The notes beneath the pieces were generated by a model that did no database searches, had not been told where the DNA came from, and saw only the letters and a program-made list of their open reading frames with translations. Below are positions 47,759 through 59,965 of a stretch of DNA of 64,000 bases, one piece after another (within the stretch, counting starts at the first letter, position 1; each line of letters begins with the position of its first letter). Origin of the DNA: Cucumis sativus (Eukaryota > Streptophyta > Magnoliopsida > Cucurbitales > Cucurbitaceae); the NCBI RefSeq assembly GCF_000004075.3, contig NC_026657.2, positions 36,690,732 through 36,754,731 on the forward strand. The letters are read 5' to 3'. The position numbers and the translations under genes are program-made.

Positions 47759-50700
47759 TCACTTATCGTTGGAGCTTGTGACATACGACACAACCACGGT
47801 GATGTCATCAAGCTTGCCACCGTAATAGCGAAACCCAGCATCTTGAGCAGCAGTGGAAAAAGGTGTTTGTCGGTCTTTATCTTGAGCTCGTTGGCGTGCA
47901 AGGGCAGCTATCTTCTGGGCAGTCACCTGAGCGCCTAAGCCCGCTCTCATGGCATGAACCACCACTGCAGTGATCTCATTGTTGTACAAGTTGTCAAAGA
48001 GTCCATCGGTGCCAGCAATTATGACATCCCCAGGAGCAACAGGGACTGAGAAAACCTGGATCAGTTTCAAAAATCCCATCAAAATAAATAAAAATAAAAT
48101 AGAACTCCCATTTTTGAAAGGTTGCTAACACCGTGCTCACTCTATTTCGAAAAAAATATAGCATTTTACAAACAAAAACACTCAATCTTTCAAGATTGAA
48201 GCATGAACTGGGGAAAAAAACAACAAACGGTTACAAGCAGGCTACACTTGTCCTTTGATCTTCCCTTATTAAGGTGGAAATGTAAAAATGTAACACAAGC
48301 AGAGCGCATATATCTACTTCTGCCCAAAATAACAACCATATGCAAAGCAGTCCCAAGATTTATACCATAATTGGTGGAGTTTTTCTAATTAGTGATATTA
48401 TTTTGGTAGTCAGTTTACGTTAAAGTTAACCATGTGTGAGGAAGTCACAAACCTGTGACCTGTCTAATCTATTTTTTTACAAAAAGAAACATTTCATTGC
48501 AAATGAAATCAAGGGAAACCCCAAAAACCTAAAGGTGATCACAAAGTACATTGCCAATAGGAAGCTAAAAAGGATAAGCTATAATCTGTCTAAGATTATT
48601 CACATATTTATATAGGTTCCTGTGAGACACTACCTTCCGTATCATAGCTATCTTTAATGGCAAATTGATATAAGGGAGCAACTCATCTGAAATAAATGCA
48701 TCAATACATATATTATTGTTATTGTTATTGTTATTGTTATTATTTTAAATCTAATGAGTATCTGAGCTGGCTTATGCACAGATACATTTATTATCTAACT
48801 CACTAAAAATATGACGGCTAAATAAGAACAGGAGAAACTACAGATGGTGGGAAGAAAGTGAGCATGCTAACCTGTCCAGAGCTAGGCAAATCTCCATTGT
48901 TTCCACTCTCCAATTGAAACGTGAAGTTAAAATCATGCTGCTGCACAGGAGATCTGAAGATAGTGCATCCGTCTCTAACCACCATAAATCCACTGTCTCC
49001 TAAATTGATTGCATGGAGGCCCTGCAGTGATGCCTTACACAATTACCCATCATGCAGTAATAATAAAAAACAAAAATAAAGTACTGCCGAGCACCCTTAC
49101 AAAGCAAAATATACGAGCAATTACTTGTAAAGAAACTAACTAAAATTATTGGCAGATAATGACAAGTATTAAACTTCACCCATTTCACCAGGGGAAAACT
49201 TTACAGTTCCAAATAAATAAAAGCTTCCATTATTTTGATCAAAGAAATAATTGCACCAAATCAAGGATCAAAAGATTCAAAAAAGAGAATTGTCTCAATT
49301 ACTCTCCACTCTCCAACTTTCAAGCCCTCAAACAACTTGCCGACAATCAAACTTATAAAGAGTGACGGTATCAATAGAAACAACATACTTGTTCTGTAAG
49401 CGCTATGATACAAGCAGTGGATGAACCTTTGGCTTTTGTTTTTGAGTGGGCCTTCTCCAAGACTCTAGCTGGATCAATTGAGCCCTTGGGCTCTTCTTGA
49501 ACTGCACTAACCGAATTAGACATGAGTTCTCGGGAATACTGTCCAGCATCAACACCAAGATCTGCCCACCCACCCACACCATCAGCCACCCCTACAGCTT
49601 GTTCATCAACACAGATAAAATGAGCATCTTCTCCACCAGTATCTTCTTTATCAGGATGGGGTAGATAGCATGACCCAGAAACCAGTTTCAATGATTTGCC
49701 CATTGAGATTTTCCTGTTAAGAACATAATAGGAAATTTTTAAATAAAGAAAAATACTTAAAGAAATTTTTAAATAAAGAAAAACGGGATGAGAACCTCAG
49801 CATACTGTGTCAGCGACACTAACCAAGTACAAGAGTTCCATAATTGAATAAAAAAAAACGATAAAACAGAGTTTGATTATACTACATAAAACCAGTCATT
49901 CAATTTAACCAGAAAAACAAAACGTGGACTACGCAAGAACAGATGATACGGTCCAAAATTTATACTCAATAGTTGGATCAGTGAGAAAGAAATGACCAAA
50001 TAACAAAAGGAATATGACACGTTTCTCCAAACCATTGAAGCCCACCAGGGGATCATTCAAATCCTTGAGGCAAGAACAAGTTCATTTGACAAAAACATGC
50101 ATATACAGTCAATCTTATAGGTTAAACCCAAAGTACATTATGAACTTAAAATATAACTTCTTCATTTTAAATGAAGAAATCTAGTATAGAACATACTGTT
50201 CAGATGAATCAGTAGAGTTCGCAAGTTGTTCCTCCCGTGCAGAGTTATCAAATGACACATTGGGGGCAGAACCAGCAGCAAACTGAGAAGTTGATGAACT
50301 ATGAAGATCTTTTACTCCTGGTACAGTATTTAGGTAACTGCTGCAAAACCTTTTTGCAACATTGTAAGTGACGTATCCATATATCCCATTATTGTTAGGC
50401 TGCTCCTGATTTTTCAAACTCATGCTGGCTTTCCTACAGCTATCAACACTTCTATTAAAAGAAATACCAGCAGTGATCGCTGAAGGAGACAAGTATGCAG
50501 CATTCCTAAAACTTAATTTATCAAGAGAACATTCACCAAGGGTAGCTCTAGAACCACAAGCGGCCATTGGTTTATCTTGACACTTGCTGTGAGTTGAATA
50601 TTGATAGGATTGAGCAATGGCACAATCAATATGATACCCACAAGTCTGCAATGCAGGGCCTGACACGGAGGGAATAGAAAATGTGCGAGAAATTGCCCCA

Positions 50701-50936
50701 AGAACTGAGATATTCCTCCGGCGATTAACTAGCTCTGAACTAGCACCGGAAATAGCGCCAGGTCTCAAGAGAGCATGCAACTCTGTAAGTGAGGAACACG
50801 GAACGGAGTGAAAAAGACTAGAATTGCCACACAACAGTTTCTGATGCCCCAAAAGCAACTCCAACGAACTTTTCAATCCACCTTCCCACCCTAGAAATTT
50901 AACCGGCGCTCGTAGTTTTGACATATAAGATGGCAT
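47759..50936 (-). CDS. PP2C-type protein phosphatase (SpoIIE-like plant subfamily, PP2C55/PP2C80-like)
   Basis: Four exons, in transcript order: 50936-50197, 49713-49389, 49021-48872 and 48055-47759, giving 503 residues with frames continuous. The first 250 residues are Ser-rich, poorly conserved and lack a clear signal, though they may include an organelle-targeting sequence. The catalytic domain follows. Asp276 (GGEDAHF) and Asp291 (VADGVGGW) are metal-binding-type residues. Then come [21 protein letters not shown] (420-427) and [13 protein letters not shown] (485-497), which holds the C-terminal metal-binding Asp. It should dephosphorylate Ser/Thr residues using Mn or Mg. The substrate is unknown. 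The subfamily includes the chloroplast photosystem II core phosphatase, but this copy is closer by N-terminal layout to PP2C55/80. It interrupts the order seen in Arabidopsis. Confidence 0.9.
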
Positions 50937-52741
50937 ATTAGCCCCTTAAACAGAAGAGCCTCACTTTGATTCTTCTCCTGCACAGAATGCACCCTCTACA
51001 ACTTCGTATGAGAAAAAATACCATTCCTCCCAGCACATCTATATTCAGATTACTAGATGCATAGTACTTCCTCAAATCAAAATGTCCATACGTTCCAGAA
51101 AATTAGAACCTGCTTAATCAAAATTACACTAAATAAGTACATAAATATGAGCAAATTAATTCAAAACTTAATAACGTTAAAACCCTATCCTAAAATCACC
51201 GCCACCCAATGGCATGAATAGATAATTTGATAGCATAAATTGTTGCTACTAACCCATCTTAGTCATCTTATATACAAAGATTCATTTACAATCCAAGAAC
51301 TAACTGAAAGTTGAAGCGCACAAGACCGATCCTTAGAAAGCGAAAAAACATCCACTTATCATTAACACAGAAACAAAGATAAGGCATAACGCACGTATGC
51401 AGAAATGAAAAATCCAAAAACAGATATAAAGCCGCCGAAAATACGGGCAAAAATGGAGGGGAAAAAAGAAAGGCAACGACAGAAACCTGAGTCATCGATG
51501 TCAATCACATATAAATTAAATGGAAACCCTAAAGCTACCAAGTTAGATAGTTTTGAGCAACGATAAAAGTTGTACAGGTGAAAAATGAAGAAAGAAACCT
51601 TGAGACGATCTGAGCGTGCGTTGTAGGAGGAGAATTGAGAAGATGGAATCGAGAAATTTGTATGGATGCGGAAGGAAAGGGAAAGTGAAAAGAAAACCCT
51701 AGCGCTTGAAATTGATTCGAAATTGGTACTTAAAATATATAGTAATATATTTATATAATGAAGTGAAGATTTAGCAACATTAACCGCTGGGTATCGTTTG
51801 GTTTGACCGGTTTTGACGCTCCAGTCCAGGGGTATTAAACATATTTATATTTACCAAAATGTGTTGGTTCTAATACGCTAGTTTCCAATTTGTGTGAGGG
51901 TATTTTGATAATTTTCAGTAGCCAATTCCTTTGGTGGCTTATTATACTGTAAACGTCTATTCATAAAATCAGTTGGCCCCAAAATTTTCTCCTTATTTTT
52001 GTTTTTCTTTTTGAAGGAACCCAAATTTTCAAATTGAGATAGAGGGAGAATAAACTCATACGTGGTTGGGAGAATCCAACCTCAATTTCAATGGTAGAGA
52101 TCTCAAGTTTTATGTTATATTATTTAAGTGTGTTTGAAGCTTTAAAAGCTTTTTGTTACACTACAAATCCATTGATATTCAAATAAGTAAAATATTTAAA
52201 ATGAAAAAATTGTTAAAAATGTTTATAATGATCTATGTATTTATAAATATTTTACTTCATTTTTGTTATATTTAAAAACAATTTCATTTTGTTCATTTAT
52301 CCAGAATCAGAATAGCTTGAATAGGAAGAAAAATCAAACAAATCAAGAAGGTTATTAAACACTGTCAAATGAAAATGAGATGCTTCTTACAAATTTCATT
52401 CATTCTCATTCCATAAAAGTAAACAGACCCAAAAATGGAATAACAAAAGGAACCAGGGAGACTTCTTTTAGGGGAGAAAAAAGAAAGAAAGAAAAGATTT
52501 AACTTATTAGCAGACTGTTACAAAGACATGTTATCGAATATATTTTTTAAAACAGCATCCAATTCGAACAAATTCCATGAGTTATAGTAAAGTTCAACAT
52601 TCAGCTTGTAACATATGTGCTTTATATAGTGTGACAACTTCAAATTATTACTATATATACACATTGAGAGACTAATAAAACTATACATTTTACTGAGTAA
52701 ACAGTTCACAGTTTACTCTTATAGTTCGACTAACCGTGACT
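50937..52741. other. PP2C leader and promoter, then spacer
   Basis: The stretch 50,937-51,720 is the likely 5' leader of the PP2C gene. A minus-strand AAG|GTTTCT near 51,600 could be the donor of a leader intron. The region 51,721-52,741 is AT-rich, with the 3' untranslated region of the first P450 gene at the right edge. No other gene seen. Confidence 0.4.
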
Positions 52742-55584
52742 TCAATTCCGTAGACTCCTAAAAAGGAGCTGAGCACCAAACTGAGGCTGTAAGGTTATGA
52801 ACAGCATGGGGGAATGAGTATAGGTTGGAGAAACAGCAAAAGAGAATCGTTGAATTATCATAGCCAAAGCGACTTTGGTTTCAATCAATGCCAAGTTTTG
52901 GCCTACGCAGATTCTGGGACCTAACGAAAATGGCAGAAACGAAGCTAAATGTTTCCGAGGCTCGCAAAATCTCAAAGGATTGAAGCAGTTTGCATCCTCT
53001 CCCCAAAACTCTTTGTCATGGTGGACGGCAGCCAATGCCAAGAAAAGCTCTGTGCCAGCAGGAATGTCTAAGCTTCCTAGTGTCAGCTGTTTCGATGCCG
53101 TCCTCGTCAACATCACTGCTGGAGAATAAAGTCGGAGTGTTTCGTTAATTATCATACCTACCTGTCAAAAGAGAGACAAGATATCAAATGAAATATGAGC
53201 ATAGCAGACGGATACTGTTTCAGTTCAATTCATAACCGACATCTATAAAACATTAACAACATCGCTATCAAATATCAGTTTCCATCACATTTTATTCCCT
53301 CTAATTTTGTAATGTTCGACTTCACTGCATGCTTCCAGAACTGAACTCCATGAGTTAGCAACATCACCATATAGAGTGTTCAAAGTTCCTACTCTCTTGA
53401 TGATAATCTCTTTGGACAGAACAACAGTAACTATGAACTAAACATGCCAACAAACAAGGCTATTGATAATCTTTAACTACTGCAAGATACGTTTATCCAA
53501 GAAAATAGCATTATGAGTTTATTGACTTACAAGTTTAAGTTCATTCAAATTCTCAGCTGCAGGAGGTTTTTTGTACCCACAGACTTTGAGAACTTCTTCT
53601 CGGGCCTTGTCTTGCCATTCTTGATGCTTTGCCAGTAGCAAAAGGGCCCAAGTTAAAAGATGAGCAGTTGTTTCCATTCCTGCAAAATAGAATGTCTTAC
53701 ACTCATCAATGATATCCTCTATTCCAAGCCTTTCTTCTTCCCCATTCTGGTTCTTGTAAGATGACATTAACATGCTAAGTAGATTAGTTGCGTTTTCCCT
53801 TCCTTTGCTATTTGTCTCAATCAGCACTTTTATCAATTCACGGGTTTCTTTCTCCAGGCTCCACCTTTCTCTGTTCTTCTTGGTTGGCAAAAATCTACAT
53901 TCCAAGTTTTCAATTCAAAACTCGAGGAATAAATAAAAGAACAATCTGTCAACTAGAAGAGAAAGTTAGACTTTCTTAATCCTTCTTCTCAAAAGAAGGA
54001 TCCACAAATAACTACAAGTCACTTCCTTTAAGAAAGAAAAGGAAAACAAGTTATATCAATAGCCTTGTGTTAGGATACTTCCTAACAAGAACAAGACATG
54101 AATTCATTATAATGAACTATAAGAAAATACAAGATAAAACCAAGTATAAGGCACTTGGAACCTCCCTCTTGAGTACTCTAGCTCAAGCCCTAGATCACTC
54201 CACCAAATTCCCTCTCACTTACCCTCCCTCAATTTATAACAAACTGTAACCAACCTAGTAACCACACTTACATAATAACTACTAGTAACCACACTTACAC
54301 AATAACTACTAGTAACTTCCCAAATATCTAATTACCCTTATATCCTAACCCTATACTAGTCTAATTACCCTTATACCTCTAACCCTATACTAATCTAGGT
54401 ATCTAATACCTCTTGTACCAATGCACTAATAGAGTCATTGTTGTTACTATTTATCTACAACTTTCCCCTCTTCTAAGCCTTTCGATTATCTCTATGTTTG
54501 AAAGAAAATAAACGAAAGCCACTCCATCTATGAAAATTTACTCTCTTTTATTGATATCAATGAGTGACAGTTCACACAATTAATCTCATGGAACAACCTG
54601 TTTGACTTTGCTAGACTTGTGGCATATTAAATCCTAAGAAGGTAACTATAATGGATTGAACTCATAGAAAGCGAAACTAAGAATTGAAAAATAAACCTGA
54701 AGCCAGGAATATAAACGCTTCTGATTGCTTGGGAGAAAAGATATGTTTGTTGTTCCTGCAAACTGAAGATGCGCTTTCCTTCTTCAAAGTTACTTCCAAA
54801 TGCAGTTCTCGAAATAACGTCTGCTGAGAGACGACGAACTTCTTTGTGGACGTCCAATTCAAACTCCTCCATTCCACCTTTCATCTCTTCCCATTTCTCC
54901 AACACACTCAACACACTAACAACAATTTCGGGTACCCATCCCTATCAAATTGAAAACCACAGTATTTACCAACAATAATTTAACCTTATTCAACAATATT
55001 AATCGAAAACAACCATGTACAGCAGCCGTAATGAAGTTCAGTTCGATCCTCAATTTCATGCAGAGACTAGAACCGAAAAGGAAAATTGTGCAAAAAAATC
55101 TTCGTACCTTTACTCGTTCTATGTTGAAAGCCTGATTTGCAATTTTGCGGCGCGCCACCCATTTTTCTCCCTCTAGTCCGATAAGTCCCTCTCCGAAAAG
55201 CACCTTGGAGAGGGGATTGAAGTGGATCCTTCGAAAATAGCCACGCGTATTGACAAGGACTTCCTTAATTAGATCAGGGTCGGATATGGCCAATCTGGGT
55301 TTGGAGCCGAACCAGTAAAGGAAGGTCTTTCCGTACTGACGGGACCATTGAAAGTAAAAAGGAAGAACGCGAGAGAGTATATCATGGTGAAAGGGAATGG
55401 GGTTGGATTGTGCCTCCTTGAACAGACGGCGGATATGGGCGGAATTGCCGATGAAGGGACGGTAGGGAGGACCTGTTATGCCCTGCTTTCGGAAGTGGGT
55501 TTGAATTGTCCATGGAAGCCAGAAAGTGGAGTAGAGGAATTTGAGAAGGATTGTAAGAAGGAGAAGAAGAAGAAGAAGATACAT
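52742..55584 (-). CDS. CYP721A: Cytochrome P450, CYP721A-like (CYP72 clan), copy 1
   Basis: Four exons, in transcript order: 55584-55108, 54941-54697, 53894-53531 and 53161-52742, giving 501 residues with all frames matching. An N-terminal Leu-rich membrane anchor (about 1-20) would place it on the endoplasmic reticulum. P450 landmarks: [15 protein letters not shown] after the anchor, I-helix AGMETT (312-317), K-helix ETLR (369-372), and the heme loop [10 protein letters not shown] with Cys447 as the iron ligand. Features of the CYP72 clan are clear. The CYP721A assignment rests on similarity in memory and on its place next to RRA, as with CYP721A1 (At1g75130). The substrate is not established. 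Intron 2 (54696-53895) carries an LTR relic. No defect seen. Confidence 0.9.
54068..54478 (-). mobile_element. LTR relic with polypurine tract in intron 2 of the P450 gene
   Basis: Read on the minus strand, a polypurine tract (AGAAGAGGGGAAAGT, 54461-54475) is followed by an LTR-like block starting TGTAGATAAATAG and ending CCTAACA at 54068. It contains a TATAAATTG box and two short internal tandem duplications. TG...CA ends and the purine tract fit a 3' LTR. No matching 5-bp duplication or partner LTR was seen, so it is a truncated remnant. Confidence 0.5.
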
Positions 55585-55934
55585 TTGGAAATGGAAAAGG
55601 CAGTGGAAGTAGAGAAGTAGAGAAGTAGAGGAAGGTCTGTGAAGGGTTGTGTGAGAAAGAAACTAAGAAAGAGAGAAATAACGCCGTTGAATCGAATAAA
55701 GTTGTTTCCTTTTCTTTGTTTTTAGTAAAATTGGGATACACTCGTAAACATCCCCAATTATTTCTTAATGTTTCTTTACTTTTTATCACTCTCATATTTA
55801 TCCTTATCATCCACTATTGTCATTCACTAATTTATTATTTTAAAATTTCTAAAATACTAATAGTTTACAAAATATATATATAACATCACTTTAATTTTTT
55901 TAAAAAAACATGGTTAGTTTTGGTTTAAAACCTT
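55585..55934. other. Promoter region of P450 copy 1
   Basis: A 350-bp gap between the start codon of P450 copy 1 and the pseudogene. It has GA/CT-rich DNA near the start codon, then AT-rich DNA. Nothing else seen. Confidence 0.5.
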
Positions 55935-56391
55935 GACTCAAGCTTCGATAAACGACTCATTGTTCGTCTTCGAGTCTCACAAGTCCTTCACCAAACAACA
56001 ATTTAAAAATTGGGGTGAATCCAACCTTTCTAAAAGGTTCACCAGTATTCATAAGCACTTCCTTAATTACATTTGGGTCGAATATCGCCAACCTCGGCTT
56101 TGGTCCAAACCAGTACACAAACATCTTTCCATATTCCTCAAATTACCAGTGAATATAAGGCAGCACTCGACATACTATTTCATGTGTAAACGGGATCGGT
56201 TTTGCTTGCGCCTCTATGTACAAGTGGTGGATATCAATAACGTTATCGATGATCGGACGATAAGAAGGCCCTGTTATACCCTGCTTTTGGAAATGGATTT
56301 GAATTCTCGATGGAACCCATAAATTGGAGTAGAGAAATTTGAAGATGAAGATTGTGAGAAATAGAAGAACAGAAAGAATAATAATAGACAT
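55935..56391 (-). pseudogene. CYP721A-like pseudogene, decayed exon 1 only
   Basis: From the ATG at 56391 the minus strand encodes a P450 anchor and KQGITGPSYRPIIDN, very close to copy 2. An in-frame stop follows after CRVLPYIHW. Homology resumes as [17 protein letters not shown] and continues to FGEGLVRLEDEQ, with a further stop. Exons 2-4 and the heme loop are absent. The upstream sequence also matches copy 2, including a TATA box, so this arose by local segmental duplication and not by retroposition. It cannot make a working P450. Confidence 0.9.
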
Positions 56392-56480
56392 TGGGAATTC
56401 GGAAATTAAATTCCAATGCTTAAGTAGAGATATAGTGAGAGTTTGGTTTGTGATTTGGTTTTGGTTCATTCTCATCCATA

Positions 56481-56490
56481 ATATTTATAG
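56481..56490 (-). promoter_or_regulatory. TATA box of the P450 pseudogene (CTATAAATAT)
   Basis: It lies about 90 bp upstream of the pseudogene ATG, in the same context (ACACACTATAAAT) as the TATA box of P450 copy 2 at 59956-59965. Confidence 0.65.
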
Positions 56491-58002
56491 TGTGTTTAAC
56501 ATGTGAATGGCCAACGTTGAAAGACCTCCCCCAAAAATATGGTGTGTTTGGTAGTGGTTTTGGCATAGCCAAAATCACTTTGCTCAACAAATACGGTGTT
56601 TGACAACCTAATGATAATGATTTCATAATAATAAGAAATCACTAAAAATTGATTTTTGGAACGTGATTGTGGAAAGGTGATTATCTAGAAACCACCATTT
56701 TATTTTATTATATATTTTCTTAAATACCAAAGATATCCCTCTATTTAATAAGCAAAACTTTTAATCGAATTTCATATTTGCTTTCTACATCGTCTCTAAT
56801 TTGGGAATCCTTAATTTGACTGAGAACAAGGTCAAATCGGGGACAACAGTCAGTTCTTGTACCAAGGATGAGGCAAAAACGGAGACCGTATCCCCATTTT
56901 GACAAATTTGATTGTTAAAAATAATTTAAAAGTTTGATTGAAATCACTTTTACAAAATCAATTGTATATAAATTTCTTCTTTTAAAATCATCAATTCAAG
57001 TATCACTCTCAAACGAATCTATTGATATCTTTTTGTTAAAATCACTTTTTAAATTTGATACGAAACATAATTTTTATGGATCAAAAATCAAAACTACAAA
57101 ATGAACTGTGGTTAGATCTCTCTTTTGATATTAATGGAGAACTGATTTTTTTACTTTAGAAAGAAAAAAGTCTAAATTATGTTAATTTATTTATACTTAC
57201 AAAAATAATTTATGTTAATGAATTCGTGAGACTGAGTTTTAAAATTTAAAATTTAAAATGATGGAATCTAGCGTAAATTAAGCGATTGAAAGTACTAATT
57301 GTCTAATAATTTTGACCAAATTAGTACTAAATTATAATCAAAGTGCTTTTGGTTTGAAGCTTCTCTTTTAATATATTATTTTAATTAGTTTAAATAGCTT
57401 TCCCAACTCCTTTTTGTATTTAAAAATATCGAAACTTAATTGAATTTCTAATAACCCCGATCATGTAGTTTCAGCTTTTCTCGCATACAGGCGTTCTATA
57501 GGCAAAACTAGAAGCGTTAAGGACCATATTAGGCAATATTTAATTTTTGATTATGAAATGTTTAGATATAGTATATTTGATATCTGGTAGGTGCATTTCA
57601 ATTACATGGTATATGGTTGAGTTATCATAGGGTATTTTAGTGCCTTTTGAATGGTTTAGAAACTCTCCATATTGAACTATTTAACATTGTACATTTTAAT
57701 TAAAATGAGAATATTTGGGACAATATCACACTTTTATCTTTTTATTATTTATTTGATTTTTTCATTTTATAATTAAATTTTATTTTTGCTATTTGTTCAA
57801 ACTAAACCCTTATTTTGTCATTTATCTAGTCACCCTTATTATTATTGCTGTTGATATTAACAATTATAAGAAAATGACAAAATTAAGCCAATTGAAGAGC
57901 AAAAATGAGCCAATTTGAAACAAACTAATTATTTATTAATGATGATAAGTATAATAGATTTTGATTTTTTCATAGTAATTTAATATTTAAAGAGAGATAA
58001 AA
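56491..58002. other. AT-rich spacer between P450 pseudogene and copy 2
   Basis: No gene seen. AATCACTTT-like words recur at about 56,560-57,060 without a clear element structure. The right edge is the 3' region of P450 copy 2. Confidence 0.45.
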
Positions 58003-59871
58003 TCAATTCCATAAGCTCCTAACCAGGAGTTGAACACCAAACTGAGGGTTTAAACTTACAAACATCATTGGAGCATGTGTATAGGTTGGAGAAACTGTAA
58101 AGGAGAATTGTTGAATTATCATAGCCAGCGCAACTTTGGCCTCAATCAAAGCCAAATGTTGTCCTACACAGATTCTAGGACCCAACCCAAATGGTAGAAA
58201 TGAAGCCAGATGCTTCCTAGGCTCACTAAATCTCATTGGGTTGAAGTTGCTCGCATCTTCTCCCCAAAGCTCTTTGTCATGGTGGATTGCAACCACCGAA
58301 AGTTGAAGTTGTGTGCCTTCTGGAACATCGATGTTTCCTAGCGTTAGTCGTTTCATTGTCCGCCTCATCATCATAATCGCCGGTGGATAAAGTCGAAGTG
58401 TTTCGTTGATTATCATGCCCACCTGTCAAACCAAAATGAATCATTAAACACTCATTGTCTCTTGTTTTTGTTTAAGCTTTTGAGTCTATATTGTGATTTA
58501 ATACTTACTAGTTTTAGTTCAGTTAAATTGTCAGATGTAGGTGGTGTCTTTTGGCCACAAACATTGATAACTTCTTCTCTAGCTCGATCTTGCCATTCTT
58601 GATGCTCTGCTAGTAATAAAAGTGCCCAAGTTAATAGATTGGCAGTTGTTTCCATTCCTGCAAAATAGAATGTCTTGCATTCATTTACGACTTCATCCAC
58701 TCCAAGTTTTTCTATTTCCCCATTCTGGTTCTTGTACGACGACAATAAGAGACTTAGTAGATTAGATGAGTTTTCCTTTTCTTTGTTGTTTTTCTCACTT
58801 TCAACTAGTGCTTTGATTGATGCACGAGTTTCTTTTTCCAGCCTATCCCTCTCTCTGTTCATCTTTGTAGGTAAAAATCTGTGTGTTTTTCCAAAGAAAA
58901 ATTTAATATATTAATAATTGTTACCAAAAAGGGAGTAAGAAAATAGAAATTGGAGAAAATGACAAACCTATAGCCAGGAATATAAACACTTGAGACAGCC
59001 TGAAGAAAATGATTCATTTGTTGTTCTTGCAAGTTGAAAATGCGTTTGCCTTCTTCAAAATTACTTCCAAATGCTGTTCTTGAAATTACGTCTGCTGTGA
59101 GGAGACGAAGTTGTTTATGGACGTCTACTTCAAACTCTTCCATACCTTCCTTCATTTCTTCCCATTTCTCCAACACATTACGAACACTTAAGGTAATCTC
59201 TGGTAACCATCCCTGACACAATTGTGAATTTTGGATTAAATATTTTACTGTACACAAGTTTTGTAAACTATAACAAAATATAATAAAAAATAAAAAGAGA
59301 CAGTTTATAGAAATAGCAAAATATTTGAAATTATTTACAATTTTTTTTTATATATAAAAAGAGTAAGTTTTGTTTATTAACAAACCTTGACACGGTCGAT
59401 GGTGAAAGCCTGATTTGCGATTCTTCGATGAATGACCCATTGTTTGTCCTCAAGTCCGACAAGTCCTTCTCCAAACAACAACTTGGAAACTGGAGTGAAT
59501 CCCACCTTTCTAAAAGGCCCACCTGTATTTGTAAGCACTTCCTTAATCATAACTGGGTCAGATATCGCTAGTCTCGGCTTGGGTCCGAACCAATATACAA
59601 ACATCTTTCCATACTCCGTTGACCATTGGTGAATATACGGTAGCACTCGACACAATATATCGTGGGTTAATGGAATTGTCTTCGCTTGTGCCTCCATATA
59701 CATACGGCGCATATCGGTGGCATTACCGATGATGGGGCAATAGCGAGGCCCTGTTATGCCTTGCTTTCGGAAGTGGATTTGAATTCTCCATGGAACCCAA
59801 AAATTGGCGTAAACAAATTTAAAGATGAAGATGGTGAGAAATAGAAGAACGGAAACAGCAAGAATATACAT
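58003..59871 (-). CDS. CYP721A: Cytochrome P450, CYP721A-like (CYP72 clan), copy 2
   Basis: Four exons, in transcript order: 59871-59386, 59212-58968, 58878-58509 and 58422-58003, giving 506 residues. Exon lengths 486/245/370/420 closely match copy 1 (477/245/364/420), with identical phases. An N-terminal membrane anchor (about 3-22) suggests the ER. Landmarks: [16 protein letters not shown]-helix AGMETT (317-322), K-helix ETLR (374-377), FNPMRF, and the heme loop [10 protein letters not shown] with Cys452. It has the CYP72-clan monooxygenase layout with no visible defect. Substrate unknown; the family label is from memory and synteny. The TATA box lies about 85 bp upstream of the ATG. It is a tandem duplicate of copy 1 and the likely parent of the pseudogene at 55935-56391. 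Confidence 0.9.
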
Positions 59872-59955
59872 TGTAATTTTGTTTGAAATCCAATGCTTAA
59901 TTGTATTAGAGAAGTAGTGAGAAGTATTTGATTCATTTTTGGTTCATTTCCATCC

Positions 59956-59965
59956 TTATTTATAG
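59956..59965 (-). promoter_or_regulatory. TATA box of P450 copy 2 (CTATAAATAA)
   Basis: On the minus strand CTATAAATAA lies about 85 bp upstream of the ATG at 59871. The surrounding ACACACTATAAAT and GAACCAAAA words are shared with the pseudogene promoter, which supports a functional core promoter. Confidence 0.7.
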
